Positions 43,881-53,179 are shown, counted from the first letter of the stretch. The stretch is 64,000 nt of DNA from Agarilytica sp045430305 (GCA_045430305.1 JAILXW010000003.1:310001-374000); one strand, 5' to 3'. A program made the numbers and translations. The notes: generated by a model not told the origin, from the letters alone.

Positions 43881-44375
43881 TTAGGCTTCCTCCGCCACGC
43901 TATTTTCTTTAGCCTCGGCATCATCGCGAAGCTTTTTACGGACATCCATCCAGACTCGGCCCACCATATTTTCACCACGCCAATCGCGGCCAACACCCCA
44001 ATAATGATCGTAGAGCGACGTTTCAGAAAGCGCCTGCTCACCTGTGTCGAGTAAGTATTCACGTATGTCTGAATACATTTGTACTAGGGTATAAACCGCC
44101 CTCGTCATGTACACCCTGCGTTGCGTCTTCCAACCCTTTTTCTTTGAGCGATACCAAGGCTTGTTTATTCTATACGCAGCTAGTGCAGTAGGCGCCTCTT
44201 TGGTCGCTTTCGCCAAACGACTATTACCAGCCAACATAGCGTGCACGTAATGCTCTGCACTGGGCCACTCTTGCCCCTCTAACTGAATCGGGCGCGCACA
44301 TGTCGCTAGCAAATGGGCTTCGTCAAAGCGAGAAAAACGCAACGACGCTTCATTATCTAAATTGGGGGCAAACAT
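43881..44375 (-). CDS. NADAR-family protein
   Basis: 164 residues. The stretch LEGQEWPSAEHYVHAML (about 32-48) and YDHYWGVGRDWRGENMVG with VWMDVR (about 122-146) fit the NADAR (YbiA/DUF1768) family, whose members hydrolyse riboflavin intermediates or remove ADP-ribose derivatives. The Glu in the WPSAEH motif and the WGxG loop are kept. The usual N-terminal SNFYP-like motif is poorly kept (CARPIQLEG). It is the first gene of a two-gene unit with radA. Confidence 0.75.
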   Translation of the reverse strand: MFAPNLDNEASLRFSRFDEAHLLATCARPIQLEGQEWPSAEHYVHAMLAGNSRLAKATKEAPTALAAYRINKPWYRSKKKGWKTQRRVYMTRAVYTLVQMYSDIREYLLDTGEQALSETSLYDHYWGVGRDWRGENMVGRVWMDVRKKLRDDAEAKENSVAEEA

Positions 44376-44463
44376 CTTCGACTCCTCGTTTGGCTCAGAA
44401 ATGTACGCGGAATCGCAGCACTTGTCGATCTCGCTTAGGGAAATTCAAGCAGGCTTTACCTAG

Positions 44464-44484
44464 CCCGTGTTCACACGGGTTTTC
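44464..44484 (+). terminator. Short hairpin with T-run in a divergent gap
   Basis: CCCGTG, TTCA loop, CACGGG, then TTTTC on the plus strand. It lies before the DnaT-like gene and after no plus-strand gene. It could be a leader attenuator of that gene. Confidence 0.35.
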
Positions 44485-44584
44485 AGATGCCCGTCGTTTT
44501 CACGTCCTCACCATTCAGGCGCCATCGCTCCCGATCAAGGCTTATGCTAAAGTGCCCGCCTAAAACGCTTTTCTCGATATTCAT

Positions 44585-45946
44585 ATGGCCAGCTCACTCA
44601 TTCCTGAAAAACCTTTGTTGGTTTACCCTTCGTTGGCCGCGACAGTTGGCCTCGACGAAGCTGTAATGCTGAGCGCACTCAACGACCTTGTGCATCATAT
44701 TGAAGGCGACGGTAACAACGGCTATCAGTGGTACAGCTTACGTCGCGAGCAAATCGAGCAAGCCCTTCCTTTTTGGGATTTGCGCGACATTCAACGCGTC
44801 AGCACCAATTTGCGCGAGAAAGGCATCATTATTATCGCCTCGGCGCCAATTCAGAGCGATTCACAGTTTAAGTTTGCTTTTAACGAAGGCATCGCCAAAA
44901 GCGCCAGCAACACACATACCCAAGCCAACCCCGTTTCCACACGCACATCAGCCCCGGCACACGCGCCCAATCGACCGGCAGCCTCAGGCAAAAATTATAT
45001 TCCTGCCAATTGGCAACCGAGCGAAACCTCACTCGCTCAACTCGCACAACTGAACATCAATACTGAATTTGCACTTCAGCAGGCTCCCGAATTTATTACT
45101 TATTGGCGCGAACGCAATGAACCACAACGCTCATGGGATCAGAAGTTTATTTCATGGGTGGTGCCACGCTGGCGCAGCTTTGAAGAACAGGAACATCGCC
45201 GCAGCAAAGCCAGCGTAATTCCTGCGGCGTGGCAACCAACACAAGAATGCGTCACTGGCCTAGTGCAACGTAAAATTCCTCAGCAGTTTGTGCTCGACCA
45301 AGTCATGGAGTTTGTTCGTTACTGGCAGGCCACCGGCGAACAACACATTGCGTGGGAAGCAAAATTTATTCAGCGCGTAACATCACGCTGGGCCGACATG
45401 GAAAGCAAACGCAACGTTAGTAAAGAAGCGCACCCAATTTCTAACCAATGGCGCCCATCTGAAGATGCAATGGAACTTATGGTAGTAAAATCTGGCATTC
45501 CATTGAGCTTTATTGAAGACACCATTGCCGAATTTATTATTTACTGGCAAGAAAAAGGCACACAATCTAACACCTGGAATTCAATGTTTATCAAACATGT
45601 GCGCTTACAGTGGCATCGTTACCAGCACGCGATAAACAGTAGCGATCACAATTGTGAGGCCCATGTTATTCCAGACAACTGGCAACCCGCCAGCGATGTT
45701 TTCGACATTCTAGCCTTGGCAAATATTGACGCTAACTTTGCCCACGAATTAGTAGCCGAATTCATTTTATATTGGCGCGAACGCAACGAATTACACCGCG
45801 CGTGGAATTCAAAATTTTTACAACACGCAAAACGCCAGTGGGCCATGCGCCATCAATTTAATTCAGACCCGCAATCAGATAACTTACGCTCGACACGAGA
45901 AATTAGCCTTGAAGAAGAACTTAACGACACCAGCTGGGCAAGCTAA
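44585..45946 (+). CDS. DnaT-like protein with four tandem ssDNA-binding repeats
   Basis: 453 residues. Residues 1-100 form a compact N-terminal domain with winged-helix features (VGLDEAVMLSALNDLVHHI, WYSLRREQIEQALPFW), followed by a Pro/Ala linker and four repeats at about 139-199, 212-272, 284-346 and 362-424. Each repeat reads I-P-x-x-W-x-P, then E-F-I-x-Y-W, then W-x-x-K-F and a closing R/Q-W, the DnaT C-terminal domain pattern. E. coli DnaT has one such domain and works in PriA-dependent helicase reloading. The gene overlaps the next by 38 bases. Four copies suggest multivalent ssDNA binding. Confidence 0.85.
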   Translation: MASSLIPEKPLLVYPSLAATVGLDEAVMLSALNDLVHHIEGDGNNGYQWYSLRREQIEQALPFWDLRDIQRVSTNLREKGIIIIASAPIQSDSQFKFAFNEGIAKSASNTHTQANPVSTRTSAPAHAPNRPAASGKNYIPANWQPSETSLAQLAQLNINTEFALQQAPEFITYWRERNEPQRSWDQKFISWVVPRWRSFEEQEHRRSKASVIPAAWQPTQECVTGLVQRKIPQQFVLDQVMEFVRYWQATGEQHIAWEAKFIQRVTSRWADMESKRNVSKEAHPISNQWRPSEDAMELMVVKSGIPLSFIEDTIAEFIIYWQEKGTQSNTWNSMFIKHVRLQWHRYQHAINSSDHNCEAHVIPDNWQPASDVFDILALANIDANFAHELVAEFILYWRERNELHRAWNSKFLQHAKRQWAMRHQFNSDPQSDNLRSTREISLEEELNDTSWAS

Positions 45947-46523
45947 CAACAGCACAGCCGCGACTGAAGAAATTGCAAACGCGATCAATCAGGTGTTTGC
46001 GATTTTTCGACGCAATTATCACAACCAGTATTTTAAGGCGTTTCCTAGCGAACAAGATGCCTCGGTTGCAAAGCGCTTATGGCTGGAATCTCTCACTCGA
46101 TTCAACGACGCGATTATTTTGCAAGGCGCAAAATCTTTAATCGAAACCAGTGAGTTTTTGCCAACTTTAGCGGCAATGATTAAACACTGCGAAAAACAAC
46201 GCAATCGCGACTTGCCCGATGCACACCGTGCATATATAGAAGCTTGCAACGCACCGTCGCCTAAAAATGAATTTGAATGGAGTCACCCTGCGGTATACCA
46301 CGCAGGCAAAAAGAGTGATTGGTTTTTTATTCAAAATAGTAACGAAGCCATCGCCTTTCCTGTTTTTAAAAAGGTATACGAAGAAATCTGCCAACAAATT
46401 ATGCAGGGCATTCAATATGACACACCTGCTAAGCTAGCCCTACCAGAGGAAACTGAACACAGGCTAGACAAGAAAAGTAATCTGGCACATTTAAAAGAAC
46501 TTAAGGAAAAACTCGATTTTTAA
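45909..46523 (+). CDS. Lambda replication protein P-like helicase-loader candidate
   Basis: 204 residues from a TTG at 45909 that overlaps the DnaT-like gene by 38 bases; no in-frame ATG lies near, and a GTG at 45991 is an alternative, so the start is uncertain. Seen: INQVFAIFRRNYHNQYFKAF, then AKRLWLESLTRFNDAIILQG and EFLPTLAAMIKHCEKQ, resembling phage lambda P-type proteins that deliver DnaB to the origin. A second, helical C-terminal part follows. There is no Walker motif, so it is not DnaC. Coupled to the DnaT-like gene, it suggests a primosome-loading pair of phage descent kept on the chromosome. Confidence 0.65.
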   Translation: MKKNLTTPAGQANNSTAATEEIANAINQVFAIFRRNYHNQYFKAFPSEQDASVAKRLWLESLTRFNDAIILQGAKSLIETSEFLPTLAAMIKHCEKQRNRDLPDAHRAYIEACNAPSPKNEFEWSHPAVYHAGKKSDWFFIQNSNEAIAFPVFKKVYEEICQQIMQGIQYDTPAKLALPEETEHRLDKKSNLAHLKELKEKLDF

Positions 46524-46610
46524 CTCGAGCGATAGAACTTCTGAAAACAAACCGTTTATCAGTGGTTCCTGAGATTTTTAAGCAGTAAATCAAACCGAAG
46601 GAGACCTAGC

Positions 46611-47426
46611 ATGAAAACCGCGATAGCGATTGTGATCAACCTATATCTGATTTTTACATTGGGCATGGCAATTTGTCTTAGCCAATATGAAGTCGGCGAT
46701 ATGGCAGCCCTCACTCAAACGCAGCCACAAGCAACTGAATACAGCGAAATCCCTGATTTCGCTAGTATTCAGGATATCGCAAAAAAAAAGCAGGCTTTTT
46801 TTGATTACTTTGCTGCAATAGTGTCAGAAGAGAATGACAGTATTCTAAAAAATCGCGACCGCCTTATCGCAACTCAAAAGCGCTTCAATAAAAATCAAAC
46901 GTTAAATTCTAAAGACGAATCATTCATTCAAGCCCTTGCAGACAAATATGATGTCAATATAAAAAGAGACACAAATAAAACACTGGAGGCGCTTCTGCTT
47001 CGTGTAAATGCAGTGCCAGTGTCGTTAGCACTCGCTCAAGCGGCCAACGAATCGGCCTGGGGTACTTCACGTTTTGCACGTGAAGGAAATAACTTTTTTG
47101 GCCAATGGTGCTTTAAAGAAGGGTGCGGTATCGTACCTGCGCATCGTCCACAAAACTCGCATCACGAAGTTCGTATATTTAAATCAGCAAGCGCATCGGT
47201 AAAATCATATATCCACAATATCAACACCCACATCGCTTACGAAGCGCTACGTCTCATTCGTGCACAAGCAGAAAGCGAAAGCTTGTTCCCAAGCGGGGTT
47301 TTACTAGCAGAGGGCTTGTTACACTATTCTGCTCGCGGGCACGCCTATGTGGAAGAAATCCAATCTATGATTGAATTTAATCAACTCGATAGCATGGAAG
47401 CGAATAGCCAGATCGGCAAGCGTTGA
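46611..47426 (+). CDS. Bax-type glucosaminidase
   Basis: 271 residues: N-terminal membrane anchor or signal (about 5-23, AIAIVINLYLIFTLGMAIC) and a GH73/Bax domain with VSLALAQAANESAWGTSRFA (catalytic Glu in the NESAWG motif), GNNFFGQWCF and a Cys pair FGQWCFKEGCG. E. coli Bax is of the same group; they probably cut peptidoglycan glycans. GGAG is 8 bases before the ATG. Confidence 0.88.
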   Translation: MKTAIAIVINLYLIFTLGMAICLSQYEVGDMAALTQTQPQATEYSEIPDFASIQDIAKKKQAFFDYFAAIVSEENDSILKNRDRLIATQKRFNKNQTLNSKDESFIQALADKYDVNIKRDTNKTLEALLLRVNAVPVSLALAQAANESAWGTSRFAREGNNFFGQWCFKEGCGIVPAHRPQNSHHEVRIFKSASASVKSYIHNINTHIAYEALRLIRAQAESESLFPSGVLLAEGLLHYSARGHAYVEEIQSMIEFNQLDSMEANSQIGKR

Positions 47427-47486
47427 AAGGAACATCAACGCAATAAGAAAATTAAAACAAGTGAGTGAATTACTACAAAAGGGTAC

Positions 47487-47756
47487 TTAGTGGTAGGTTA
47501 AACCCAAACCATCTTCGGTAAGACGAACCACGCGAAACAGGGAAGGGGCGTGCCAAGCGTCATCACGGAAAATTTTAGCCACCAACGCATCGCCCACCAC
47601 GAGGTTTTGCGCAAGCATTTTACACATAATAAACAGGCCGGTTTCAGAAACATCTTTTGCGACGGCAAGCACTTCACCGAGCTCATCGTGCTCTAGCTTT
47701 ACTTCACAACCTAGCGGCGTACGGCCATGTCTTCGGTAACGAGTCATAATTCTCAC
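47487..47756 (-). CDS. PilZ-domain protein
   Basis: 89 residues, one short PilZ domain. RYRRHGRTPLG carries the RxxxR region and DVSETGLFI the DxSxxG motif, so c-di-GMP binding is likely. Unlinked to the PilZ pair at 42 kb. A start two codons later (ATG at 47748-47750) is possible. Convergent with the Bax-type gene. Confidence 0.85.
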   Translation of the reverse strand: MRIMTRYRRHGRTPLGCEVKLEHDELGEVLAVAKDVSETGLFIMCKMLAQNLVVGDALVAKIFRDDAWHAPSLFRVVRLTEDGLGLTYH

Positions 47757-48080
47757 TTATTATTCAACTACTTATTATGAGAGAGTTTGAAATGACTAAC
47801 GAGACTACGATTTGATTAAAACTGGAAACAACAGCGAGGTAAACACTGTGTCTTTTCACTTCTAAGCTACGCCATACCTTAGTATGATGTAGTTGCATAT
47901 TTGCTTTAGTTTTAATGAAAAAACACTTTAGTTTGCGCTGCCACTTCCTTATTTTCAGTTACATCCTATTCGCAACAACGTCATCGCCAACGATTTTGTC
48001 ATTGCGTTTCTAACGGTTCAAGTTTTTTCGCCGTAATCCCCAGCAAACTGTGAACTTGGTATAAAATTCAGCTCATTTAT
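47757..48080. other. 324-bp intergenic region, no gene seen
   Basis: Between the PilZ gene and the 3' end of parC. A 32-codon plus-strand frame (47915-48013) that looks like a bare signal peptide has no ribosome binding site and is not called. No terminator with a clear stem and T-run is seen for parC, and no repeat. Confidence 0.4.
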
Positions 48081-50327
48081 CTATTTTTCGAGCACTTCAA
48101 CCAAGTCTACCTTTTGAAAACCACGGGGTAATTTGTTGCCACGACGGCCTCGCTCCCCCATATAGTGTTCAAGCTCTTTAAACTTGAGCGAGAGGTGGCG
48201 CTTGCCCGAATGTATTTTTAGCACCTGCGTCTCGGATAAGACATTGATTGCCACCACATACTCTTCGCGCGACTGAACCCGCGCAGTGGGTATGCTAATA
48301 ATTTTGTTTCCCTTGCCCCGCGCAAGCTCTGGTAGCTCGCTCAAAGCAAAAACGAGCATACGACCTTCGTTGCTAACAGCCGCTAACCAACTTTGGTCTT
48401 CAGCAAGCACTAGCGGATTAAGCACACACCCACCTTTAGGTAAGTTAAGTGCTGCTTTACCTGCTTTATTTTTGCTAACGAGGTTTTGTAATTGGGTCAC
48501 AAAACCATAACCGGCATCTGAGGCCAGTAAAACCCGCTGGTCATCTTCCCCCATCAACAAACCTTCGAAACTTGCACCAGAAGGCGGGTTTAGTCGCCCA
48601 GTCGCAGGCTCGCCTTGACCACGAGCCGATGGCAATGTGTGCGCGGGAATACTGTAACTGCGACCCGTGGAATCGAGCAATATCGCGTTTTGGTTACTCT
48701 TGCCTCGGGCGGCAAAACGAAAGCCATCTCCCGATTTGTAATTCAGGGTTTCTGGCTCGATATCGTGGCCTTTTGCCGCACGAACCCAACCTTTGTCAGA
48801 CAAAACAACCGTCACCGGGTCAACTGTCATTAAGTCCTGCTCGTTAAAAGCTTGCGCTTCTTCGCGTGAGACAAGCGGTGATCGACGATCGTCGCCAAAT
48901 TTGTCTACCACTTCTTGCAACTCATTCTTGATAAGGGTTTTTAATCGTCGCGCCGAACCCAATGTTTTTTCTATCTCGTCTTTTTCTTTATTTAATTCTT
49001 TTTGCTCTTCGAGGATTTTCATTTCCTCTAAACGCGCCAGCTGGCGTAAGCGTGTATCGAGAATAAAATTCGCCTGGCGTTCGCTCAATTCAAAACGAAC
49101 CATTAATTTTTCTTTCGGCTGATCTTCCGTACGAACGATATGAATGACTTCATCCAAATTTAAAAAGGCAATCATTTGCCCATCGAGCACATGCAACCGA
49201 TCAAGCACCCAATCTAAACGATGTTGTAAACGGCGGCGTACAGTCACCATTCGAAAGCTTAACCACTCCGACAAAATCGTATTGAGTGCTTTAACACTGG
49301 GCTTTCCATCAATACCAATCATGTTTAAATTAACACGATAATTTTTTTCTAAATCTGTTGTCGCAAAGAGGTGACCCATAAGCTGTTCTAGATCAACGCG
49401 ATTAGAACGCGGCACAATCACTAAACGCGTGGGGCTTTCATGATCAGACTCATCGCGTAAATCTGCCACCATTGGTAATTTTTTTGCGTTCAACTGGGCG
49501 GCAATTTGTTCAAGAATTTTTGCGCCACTCACTTGATGTGGTAAGGCAGAAATAATGATGTCGCCTTCTTCTTTACGCCATACAGCACGCATTTTTAAAC
49601 TACCGCGACCCGTTTTATACAGCGCAAGAATGTCTTCTCTGGCGGTAATAATTTCTGCATCTGTGGCCATATCCGGCGCTTGAATAAATTCGCACAAATC
49701 TTCAACGGTGGCTTTCGGGTTTTCAAGTAGACGTACCGTCGCTTGCACGACTTCTTTTAAATTATGCGGCGGAATATCGGTGGCCATACCTACGGCTATA
49801 CCGGTTGTTCCGTTTAACAAAACATTGGGAACCCGTGCAGGTAATATTTTCGGCTCATCGATAGTGCCATCAAAATTAGGCTGCCAATCTACGGTGCCTT
49901 GGCCCAATTCGCTTAAAAGCACTTCGGTAAAAGCACTGAGCTTCGCTTCGGTATAACGCATTGCAGCGAATGATTTTGGATCGTCTTGTGAACCCCAGTT
50001 ACCTTGGCCATCAACAAGTGGGTAGCGATAAGAAAAAGGCTGCGCCATCAATACCATGGCTTCGTAGGCAGCGCCGTCACCATGAGGGTGAAACTTACCA
50101 ATAACATCGCCCACGGTACGTGCGGATTTTTTGTATTTAGCGGATGCCTTAAGACCAAGCTCACTCATCGCATAAATAATGCGCCGCTGAACAGGTTTTA
50201 AACCATCACCGATATTGGGCAGTGCGCGATCTAAAATCACGTACATGGAATAATCGAGGTAGGCTTTTTCAGTAAACTGCTTGAGTGGGAGCTGCTCGTC
50301 GGCGTCGGAAGAATAAATACTGCTCAT
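48081..50327 (-). CDS. parC: DNA topoisomerase IV subunit A
   Basis: 748 residues, matching E. coli ParC (752). Catalytic Tyr125 in AAMRYTEAKL, followed by the coiled gate and the C-terminal beta-propeller. In the quinolone-binding region the sequence is HPHGDGAAYEAM, so Gly85 stands where E. coli has Ser80; the nearby acidic residue (Glu89) is kept. parE is not adjacent in this window. Decatenates chromosomes. Confidence 0.97.
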   Translation of the reverse strand: MSSIYSSDADEQLPLKQFTEKAYLDYSMYVILDRALPNIGDGLKPVQRRIIYAMSELGLKASAKYKKSARTVGDVIGKFHPHGDGAAYEAMVLMAQPFSYRYPLVDGQGNWGSQDDPKSFAAMRYTEAKLSAFTEVLLSELGQGTVDWQPNFDGTIDEPKILPARVPNVLLNGTTGIAVGMATDIPPHNLKEVVQATVRLLENPKATVEDLCEFIQAPDMATDAEIITAREDILALYKTGRGSLKMRAVWRKEEGDIIISALPHQVSGAKILEQIAAQLNAKKLPMVADLRDESDHESPTRLVIVPRSNRVDLEQLMGHLFATTDLEKNYRVNLNMIGIDGKPSVKALNTILSEWLSFRMVTVRRRLQHRLDWVLDRLHVLDGQMIAFLNLDEVIHIVRTEDQPKEKLMVRFELSERQANFILDTRLRQLARLEEMKILEEQKELNKEKDEIEKTLGSARRLKTLIKNELQEVVDKFGDDRRSPLVSREEAQAFNEQDLMTVDPVTVVLSDKGWVRAAKGHDIEPETLNYKSGDGFRFAARGKSNQNAILLDSTGRSYSIPAHTLPSARGQGEPATGRLNPPSGASFEGLLMGEDDQRVLLASDAGYGFVTQLQNLVSKNKAGKAALNLPKGGCVLNPLVLAEDQSWLAAVSNEGRMLVFALSELPELARGKGNKIISIPTARVQSREEYVVAINVLSETQVLKIHSGKRHLSLKFKELEHYMGERGRRGNKLPRGFQKVDLVEVLEK

Positions 50328-50618
50328 AGGGTCGCTTTATGATTAACCTTTTAAATAGCCTTGTTCGCCAATGACACATACCAAGTCAAAGGCAAAAATG
50401 AAGTCGCGTCTTTCAATGTCTGAACAAGCCCATTGCTAACTTATTGACCTTCGCGAAAATATTGTGTGAATAATTGTCGTGAATGTATCGCCTGCGCGGC
50501 GACCGAGTGGCGGTTTTATAGCAGATGCCTTCTACAGCAGCAAGCACGGCCACTATATAAAGTCATTTTCACCGGCGGGGCATGTTTAGGGAACCCTCAA
50601 TAGGCGTTCCAATCTATA
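50328..50618. other. 291-bp divergent gap between parC and the TlpA-like gene
   Basis: No gene, repeat or strong promoter pattern is recognised. It must carry the parC promoter. Confidence 0.3.
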
Positions 50619-51272
50619 GTGATTAGAGCATCCATTCGTTCATCGCCATTCGGGCTCACTATGCACGTTACACAAGCGAAAACAGGCACTTCTTTCTTAT
50701 CAGATATTCTACAGACCTTGCGCCAAAAGCCTTGGGCTTTGACGCCGCTGTGTTATGCCTGTGTATTGCTGATGTTGTCTCACGCCTCGATAGCGCAACA
50801 CGCCAAGGAGAACCCAACCACGCGTTTGGATTCAACAGAAAAATGGGGCAGTGCCGCCAACTGGATTGTAGCAACCACCTTGGGCAGCAAACTTTCGCTT
50901 GAAGAGGAACTCGCCAAAGGCAATAAAGTGATTGCTATATTTTGGGCGACCTGGTGCGGCCATTGCCGCGAACTTCTACCAAAACTTGAGAAACTAAAAG
51001 CCGCGAACCCCGATGCCAAAGTCACCTTTGTCGCCATGAATATTTGGGAAGACAGCGACCCGAGGAAGTACGCAAAAAATACAGGGCTTTCAATGCCTAT
51101 TGTTCTAAACGCAGAAAACATCGCCAAGAAATACGGCGTTAAAGGCACCCCAGGGGTCTTTGTGGTGGGGCAAAACAATACCATTCTATATCAGCGAAGC
51201 AGCGGCGAAACGCCAGACGCCGTCATTACTGCGGTAAAACAGGCCCTCAATGAAGCGCCATCAAGCCTCTAG
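50619..51272 (+). CDS. TlpA-like thioredoxin
   Basis: 217 residues from a GTG; the ATG at 50661 (MHVTQAKTG) is an alternative and neither has a clear ribosome binding site. An N-terminal hydrophobic segment (about 40-58, ALTPLCYACVLLMLSHASIA) exports it, and the thioredoxin fold has active site Cys113-Gly-His-Cys116 (WATWCGHCRELL) and a cis-Pro at GVKGTPGVFVV. A periplasmic thiol-disulfide reductase. The last 12 bases overlap the convergent DUF2750 gene. Confidence 0.88.
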   Translation: MIRASIRSSPFGLTMHVTQAKTGTSFLSDILQTLRQKPWALTPLCYACVLLMLSHASIAQHAKENPTTRLDSTEKWGSAANWIVATTLGSKLSLEEELAKGNKVIAIFWATWCGHCRELLPKLEKLKAANPDAKVTFVAMNIWEDSDPRKYAKNTGLSMPIVLNAENIAKKYGVKGTPGVFVVGQNNTILYQRSSGETPDAVITAVKQALNEAPSSL

Positions 51273-51650
51273 CTGCTCCACAGCCTTATCGATATCTTCG
51301 AGTAGGTCCAACGGTTCGACCTCTTCCCCTTCTAAGGCTTCATTCCAATCAATACCGACAAACAGAACATCCTCATGCATACCTGGCAGCCATTCATCCA
51401 GCAACTCTTCAAGAGAAACAGGCACTGGCTTGTAGTGAGACCACTCATCTTTACAGTGCAGCTTGGCCTTATCAGGGTCTGACCACAAAGGCATGGTGTC
51501 GATGTCGCTGTTAGATTCTGAAGGACATAGCGCCCAACCGTCATCACCTTCCAGCCCCCACACACAGCCGGTCTCTATCGCACTCTCAATGAAGCCTTCG
51601 TACACTTCGTCTAGCGCTTCGTTCACACGATCTAACTCAGAATTATTCAT
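51261..51650 (-). CDS. DUF2750 domain protein
   Basis: 129 residues, very acidic, with the DUF2750 layout: VWGLEGDDGWALCPSES, MPLWSDPDKAKLHCKDEW, and a C-terminal LLDEWLPGMHEDVLFVGIDW. Cytoplasmic, function unknown. Ends inside the TlpA-like gene by 12 bases on the other strand. Confidence 0.8.
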   Translation of the reverse strand: MNNSELDRVNEALDEVYEGFIESAIETGCVWGLEGDDGWALCPSESNSDIDTMPLWSDPDKAKLHCKDEWSHYKPVPVSLEELLDEWLPGMHEDVLFVGIDWNEALEGEEVEPLDLLEDIDKAVEQLEA

Positions 51651-51710
51651 AGCTGCATCCTCTATTTTTAGCTTGGCTTAGTGCCACTTACCGCTCGGGG
51701 CAGCGTTTTA

Positions 51711-52352
51711 TTAAAACCGTGCATCACCGACAAAGGGGTTCGCTTCCCGCTCATCGCCAAATGTCGAGTTGGGGCCGTGGCCAGGCACAAATGTTACATC
51801 GTCGCCCAAGAGCCACAGCTTTTGGCGAATAGAATTGATTAGCGTCTCATAATCACCGCGAGGAAAATCTGTTCGCCCAATAGAGCCTTTAAATAGAACA
51901 TCGCCGACGAATGCTAGTTTAGACCCGCGATGGAAGAAAACCACATGGCCCGGTGTGTGGCCAGGGCAATGTAAGACTTCCAATGATATTTCACCAACAC
52001 TGACCTCGTCGCCATGCTCTAGCCAGCGATCTGGCTCGAAGATCTCTACCGGCTCAAAGCCCATCATTCGCGCCTGATCAGGCAAACCCTGTATCCAGAA
52101 CTCATCTTCTTTGTGCGGGCCGATAATCGGCACGCCGTAGTGTTTGGCCATAGCGGCAGTAGCGCCAACATGATCCATATGACCATGGGTCAATAACAGC
52201 TTAGTAATTTTAAGAGATCGCTTGTCCGCTGCCGCCAGCAGCTGCTCCATGTCACCACCGGGGTCAACAAAGGCTGCCTCGCCGGTTTTTTCACACCAAA
52301 TAAGCGAACAGTTTTGTTGAAAAGCGGTGACAGGGATTGAAAGATGATTCAT
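51711..52352 (-). CDS. YcbL-type metallo-beta-lactamase fold hydrolase
   Basis: 213 residues. Metal motif THGHMDHVG (His56, His58, Asp60, His61), later CPGHTPGH, GDVLFKGSIGRTDFPRG and a final VPGHGPNSTFGDE. The compact length and the GRTDFP stretch fit the YcbL group of glyoxalase II-like enzymes, which hydrolyse glutathione thioesters; the exact substrate is unknown. Confidence 0.9.
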   Translation of the reverse strand: MNHLSIPVTAFQQNCSLIWCEKTGEAAFVDPGGDMEQLLAAADKRSLKITKLLLTHGHMDHVGATAAMAKHYGVPIIGPHKEDEFWIQGLPDQARMMGFEPVEIFEPDRWLEHGDEVSVGEISLEVLHCPGHTPGHVVFFHRGSKLAFVGDVLFKGSIGRTDFPRGDYETLINSIRQKLWLLGDDVTFVPGHGPNSTFGDEREANPFVGDARF

Positions 52353-52570
52353 ATAACTACCGAAAAGCGAATTTTAGCCAAGAATGATATGACGAAGTGA
52401 CAACAAGCGGCCAGAAATCTCGTCTACACAAGCAAATTTGATGGAATTTCGAGCAACTTTTGTACACTAACAACTCAAATGAGGCTCATCGGTTACGATT
52501 TTCAAAATTTTTCAGCATTTTAGCGCTAGCTAGCTAGACTAGTTAATACACTAAAGAATATTTTCAAAAA

Positions 52571-53179
52571 ATGGCTCTAATTCAAATCAGCGAAGACCAT
52601 CGCGACGCACTGCAAGAGATCACCAATGTGGCCATGGGCCAAGCTGGTGACAAACTCGCACGCATACTCGATACCTTTGTTGTACTGTCAATTCCCCACA
52701 TCGAGGTGATGCGCCCTTCGGACATAGCGATGGCGCTGCACGCCATCGATACGAATCAAAGCGTATCCGGTGTTTGCCAAGGCTTTATTGGTGGTGGTAT
52801 TGCAGGTGAAGCCATGTTGTTATTTAACGACACCAGCTTTGTCGATTTGGCCAAGCTGCTTAATTACGGCGGCGAGCTCGATGAGCATGCTGAGCGCGAG
52901 CTACTAATGGACACCACTAATGTTTTGTTCGGCGCCTGCCTCAAAGGCATCGCAGAGCAAATCGATATGGAGTTCAGTTTTGGCTCTCCCACGGTCTTAG
53001 GGCAACACCGAAAAGTCTCTGAGATTTTCAATATGGATAAGGCCCGCTGGGAACATGCGCTGGTAACTGAAATTTCATACGAGCTAGAAGGCTACAATGT
53101 TAATTGTGACCTACTTATTATTATGACTGGCGATTCGTTAGAATTGCTGAGTAAAAAACTAGATTACTTACTCGCTTAA
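52571..53179 (+). CDS. CheC-family phosphatase
   Basis: 202 residues with the CheC/FliY/CheX signature [D/S]-x3-E-x2-N-x22-P: Asp12, Glu16, Asn19, Pro42 are all present. A second copy at Glu110, Asp114, Asn117, Pro140 keeps Asn and Pro but has changed first residues, so one site may be active. The family removes phosphate from CheY-like proteins. There are no chemotaxis genes nearby; the next gene, 31 bases downstream, is a diguanylate cyclase. Confidence 0.88.
   Translation: MALIQISEDHRDALQEITNVAMGQAGDKLARILDTFVVLSIPHIEVMRPSDIAMALHAIDTNQSVSGVCQGFIGGGIAGEAMLLFNDTSFVDLAKLLNYGGELDEHAERELLMDTTNVLFGACLKGIAEQIDMEFSFGSPTVLGQHRKVSEIFNMDKARWEHALVTEISYELEGYNVNCDLLIIMTGDSLELLSKKLDYLLA

Noticed and set aside
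45909..46523. DnaC identity for the gene after the DnaT-like gene
   Set aside because: There is no Walker A or B motif, so it is not an AAA+ loader; it looks lambda P-like instead.
47915..48013. 32-codon plus-strand frame that looks like a signal peptide
   Set aside because: No ribosome binding site, no mature part, and no similarity that I recognise.
48003..48040. tRNA-like GGTTCAAGT stretch
   Set aside because: The flanking bases do not pair as a T-arm and no acceptor or anticodon arm is present. No tRNA was found in the window.
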